Below, piece by piece: positions 61,741 to 64,000 of a stretch of DNA of 64,000 bases. Both the position numbers and the translations under genes were made by a program. The notes under the pieces were generated by a model. That model made no database searches and was not told the origin of the DNA. It saw only the letters and a list, made by a program, of their open reading frames with translations. Numbering within the stretch: position 1 is the first letter of the stretch; each line of letters starts with the position of its first letter. Source of the DNA: Dethiosulfatarculus sandiegensis (GTDB lineage: Bacteria; Desulfobacterota; Desulfarculia; Desulfarculales; Desulfarculaceae). The stretch covers positions 62,001-126,000 of the forward strand of contig NZ_AZAC01000056.1 of NCBI RefSeq assembly GCF_000931935.2, read 5' to 3'.

Positions 61741-62877
61741 TTGCAAGATACGGTCTCTTTAGTCAGATGCCCTGACTATGACAAGAGAAATATCAGGAAA
61801 TCCCTTGATGCGGTTTTGGAGCCGCTTGGTGGAATCACGGCCTTTGTAAAATCCGGTCAGCGGGTGTTGCTTAAACCAAACCTGCTTTCTCCCAGGCCTC
61901 TTGAGCAAAGGGTGGTCACCGACCCTGTTTTGGTTGAGGCGGTGGCCCGTATGGTGCTTGAGGCAGGGGCCAGGCCCTTTATTGCGGACAGTCCCGCCCT
62001 GGAGCCCTTTGCCAAAATTGTCAAAGTGACCGGTCTGGACAGGATTGCCGGGGAGTTGGGAATTTCTGTCAGGGAATTAAAAGACCCTCGGCCGATCCCC
62101 TCAAACAGGGTGGCGCTTTTCAAGAACCTGGAGATCGCGGCCGATGCAATGGAGGCGGACCAGGTCATCAACCTGCCCAAGCTGAAGACCCATTGCCAGA
62201 TGCTTTTGACCCTGGGGGTGAAAAACCTTTTCGGGGTGATCGTGGCCCAGCGCAAGGCTGAATGGCACGGTATGGTGGGGGCCAGCCGTCGAACCTTTGC
62301 CTCGCTTTTACTTGATATCAACCAGGCGGTTAATCCGGGGTTGACTATTTTGGACGGCGTCTGGGGCATGGAAGGGCATGGCCCTTCCAACGGTCGGCCC
62401 AGGCATTTCGGTGTATTGGCTGCCTCGAAAAACGCCCTGGCCCTGGATATGACCATGTGCAGGTTGTTGGGGGTGTCCCTGGAGGATTATCCCCTTTACC
62501 TGGCCGCCCGGGAAAGGGGAGCTCCCGAGCTGGAGCAAGATGCCGTGAAGGTTCTTGCGCCGGGGATAGAGATGCCTTTAGTTACAGATCTTGAGCTGCC
62601 GCAATTGGGCAGCATGGAGATGTTGCCGGGTTTTTTGACTTCTTTTTCCAGACGTTATCTGGTTTCAAAACCGGTTCAGGATAAGAAAGCCTGCCGCCTG
62701 TGCGGTAAATGCGTTCGCATATGCCCGGTGAACTGTTTGGAGATTCTGCAGAATCGAATGACCTTTGATTATGACAGGTGTATCCGCTGTTATTGTTGCC
62801 AGGAGGTGTGCCCGGAAAACGCCATTTCCTTCAAGAAGGGCCTTTTGGCAAAGGTGCTTAAGGGAATAGGCCGATAG
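61741..62877 (+). CDS. DUF362 protein with two 4Fe-4S clusters
   Basis: 378 residues from a TTG at 61741 directly after the MFS stop; the frame has no other good start, and the DUF362 sequence begins here (DTVSLVRCPDYD). DUF362 domain: VLLKPNLLSPRPLE, VINLPKLKTHCQMLLTLGVK, ILDGVWGMEGHGPSNG. A C-terminal two-cluster ferredoxin: CRLCGKCVRICPVNC and CIRCYCCQEVCPEN. DUF362 proteins are anaerobic iron-sulfur proteins of uncertain function. It ends with a strong terminator. Confidence 0.85.
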   Translation: MQDTVSLVRCPDYDKRNIRKSLDAVLEPLGGITAFVKSGQRVLLKPNLLSPRPLEQRVVTDPVLVEAVARMVLEAGARPFIADSPALEPFAKIVKVTGLDRIAGELGISVRELKDPRPIPSNRVALFKNLEIAADAMEADQVINLPKLKTHCQMLLTLGVKNLFGVIVAQRKAEWHGMVGASRRTFASLLLDINQAVNPGLTILDGVWGMEGHGPSNGRPRHFGVLAASKNALALDMTMCRLLGVSLEDYPLYLAARERGAPELEQDAVKVLAPGIEMPLVTDLELPQLGSMEMLPGFLTSFSRRYLVSKPVQDKKACRLCGKCVRICPVNCLEILQNRMTFDYDRCIRCYCCQEVCPENAISFKKGLLAKVLKGIGR

Positions 62878-62907
62878 AAACGCCCGGGTGTGCACCCGGG
62901 CGTTTTT
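62878..62907 (+). terminator. Terminator of the MFS-DUF362 operon
   Basis: A 13-bp stem AAACGCCCGGGTG / CACCCGGGCGTTT with a 2-nt centre and five T. Confidence 0.8.
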
Positions 62908-63033
62908 CAGACATTTTTATGCGCAGTTTTCCGGCCGAGCAATTGTGGTGCTTACAGCTTTAGGGACGCATTGGGAACCAGGTCGTATTGAGGCGCAGGT
63001 CGGCTCCGTTTTCAGATATTTTTACTGAAACGT

Positions 63034-63330
63034 CTATTTATTTGGGTTCAGAAGCTCTTTAACCTGGCTGCTCGGCTTGAAGGCCATGCGCTTTTTAGCC
63101 TTGATCTTGATTGGTTCACCGGTGGCCGGGTTTACGCCTTTGCGGGCCTTTGTTTTCTTAAGGGCAAAGGTGCCCAACCCCGCTACTCTGAAAGGCCGGT
63201 TCGCCTTGATTTCCTTCCGGCACATGGCTACAAAGGATTCCAAGGATGCCTTTGCTGCTGTTTTGGGTATGCCGGCAGTTTTGGCGATAACGTCTATCAT
63301 GTCGGTTTTGGTCATTGGTTTTTTAGCCAT
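63034..63330 (-). CDS. HU-family DNA-binding protein
   Basis: 98 residues. The HU/IHF fold: MTKTDMIDVIAKTAGIPKTA, helix, FRVAGLGTFALKKTKARKGV arm start, NPATGEPIKIKAKKRMAF, KPSSQVKELLN. The arm has the NPATGEP tip with Pro, so it should bend DNA. Slightly longer than E. coli HU because of a Lys-rich N-terminus. AAAGGGG SD. Nucleoid-associated housekeeping protein. Confidence 0.92.
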   Translation of the reverse strand: MAKKPMTKTDMIDVIAKTAGIPKTAAKASLESFVAMCRKEIKANRPFRVAGLGTFALKKTKARKGVNPATGEPIKIKAKKRMAFKPSSQVKELLNPNK

Positions 63331-63439
63331 GCGCCCCTTTCCTTTCTGCTTAATTTAAAAATATTTCACCACCATTTGCGCTTAATTGTCAACAACCGCT
63401 TTGCTTTTTAGCCGATTTTTTTGGTGTTTGAGGCAATTT

Positions 63440-64000
63440 TCAGCTTCTTTGCCAGCTGTCAAGCGGGCAATCCTCACAGGCTGGTTTGCTTTTTTTGCAG
63501 TAGTCTTTTCCGATCATCACCAGCTGGGCATGATATTGGTTAAAAAAAGGGGCTTTGTTTGGCAGGTTTTTCATGAATAAAAGGCGCACCTCTTCATAGG
63601 CGGCCTTGGCCGGGATCAGGTGGTGACGGCTTAAGATGCGCATGGTGTAGGCATCCACCACAAAGGTGGGTCTGCCTCCGGCATAAAGCAGTATGGAATC
63701 TGCGGTTTCCGGCCCAACGCCTTTGGAGCTCAAAAGTTTTTCCCTAACCTCTTTGAGCGGCCCTTTGAAAAAAGCGTCCAGGTCTCCACCTGCATCCTGT
63801 TGAACCAGGTTCAAAAGATTGCGCAGGCGTTTTTCCTTCAGGTTGTAATACCCCGCCGGCCGGATAAGCCGGGACAGTTCTTCCGGCGGCAGTTGTAAAA
63901 GCCGATCAAGAGAAAGAACGCGTGCCTTTTTCAGGTTGGTTATGGCCTTTTCCACGTTTTGCCAGTTGGTGTTTTGGGTGAGTATGGCCCCCACCATGAT
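63440..64000 (-). CDS. Endonuclease III-like DNA glycosylase (5' end outside window)
   Basis: About 185 codons, open to the right edge; the frame begins inside the helical domain (VGAILTQNTNWQNVEKAI), so ~25-35 N-terminal residues are missing. HhH-GPD signature LLSSKGVGPETADSILLYA with the catalytic Lys region, and VVDAYTMRILSRH with the catalytic Asp. The cluster tail has C-x6-C-x2-C (CKKSKPACEDCPL), but the fourth Cys expected five residues on is absent: the protein ends PLDSWQRS. It excises damaged bases. It belongs to the endonuclease III-related group rather than canonical Nth. Confidence 0.85.
   Translation of the reverse strand: MMVGAILTQNTNWQNVEKAITNLKKARVLSLDRLLQLPPEELSRLIRPAGYYNLKEKRLRNLLNLVQQDAGGDLDAFFKGPLKEVREKLLSSKGVGPETADSILLYAGGRPTFVVDAYTMRILSRHHLIPAKAAYEEVRLLFMKNLPNKAPFFNQYHAQLVMIGKDYCKKSKPACEDCPLDSWQRS

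Noticed and set aside
1..64000. CRISPR arrays, tRNA or rRNA genes, insertion sequences
   Set aside because: No regularly spaced direct repeats, no T-loop-like GGTTCGAATC stretches with paired arms, and no transposase-like protein were seen.

Overview
ORGANISM. The window looks like a chromosomal segment of an anaerobic, mid-to-high-GC Deltaproteobacterium (Desulfobacterota, sulfate-reducer-like). I infer this from gene content only: a 2-oxoacid:ferredoxin oxidoreductase, an ADP-forming acyl-CoA synthetase, a GlcD/GlcF-type 2-hydroxyacid dehydrogenase, a DsrE-like protein, DUF362 and CCG-type iron-sulfur proteins, and large multi-PAS histidine kinases. No rRNA, tRNA or CRISPR array was recognised. 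LAYOUT. (1) 1-5.6 kb: the end of a methyltransferase gene and a 1612-residue hybrid histidine kinase. (2) 5.6-15.3 kb, all minus strand: a defence-type island read as Res-like restriction helicase, ORF6N-domain protein, DNA methyltransferase, a 202-residue protein of unknown function and a UvrD-type helicase with a RelE/ParE-like N-terminus. The methyltransferase specificity region is AT-rich against GC-rich flanks. A 14-bp perfect inverted repeat upstream of the ORF6N gene recurs inside that gene. (3) 15.7-21.5 kb: an ImuB-like Y-family protein without catalytic acidic residues and a DnaE2-type polymerase, next to two gene remnants: a TonB-dependent receptor lacking its plug and an HD-hydrolase fragment with an in-frame stop. 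(4) 21.6-34.8 kb: a catabolic cluster between two IclR regulators. It holds an arylsulfotransferase-family protein on plus. On minus it holds sulfatase-like hydrolase, GlcD-like, GlcF-like, ADP-forming acyl-CoA synthetase, a small membrane protein and a fused indolepyruvate-type ferredoxin oxidoreductase. Together these could oxidise a (sulfated or aryl) 2-hydroxyacid to the 2-oxoacid, then to acyl-CoA plus reduced ferredoxin, then to the acid plus ATP. (5) 35-47.8 kb: GNAT-nitrilase fusion, a PII-like protein with two DUF1538 membrane proteins, a chemoreceptor, a DsrE-like protein, an Lhr helicase and an MFS exporter whose leader carries a terminator-like structure. (6) 48-54.8 kb: an ECF sigma/anti-sigma operon with Spy-like, glycine-zipper and EF-hand envelope proteins, then a SUMF1-fold exported protein, SprT-like protein, LptF-type permease, thioredoxin and a cysteine-rich protein. 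(7) 55-64 kb: TauE/SafE permease, divergent Hsp20 and FtsH, a pseudo-receiver/TPR protein, an MFS-DUF362 pair, an HU protein and the start-truncated end of an endonuclease III relative. LIMITS. Everything was read by eye. Family assignments rest on remembered motifs, not searches. Coordinates of small sites may be off by a base or two.
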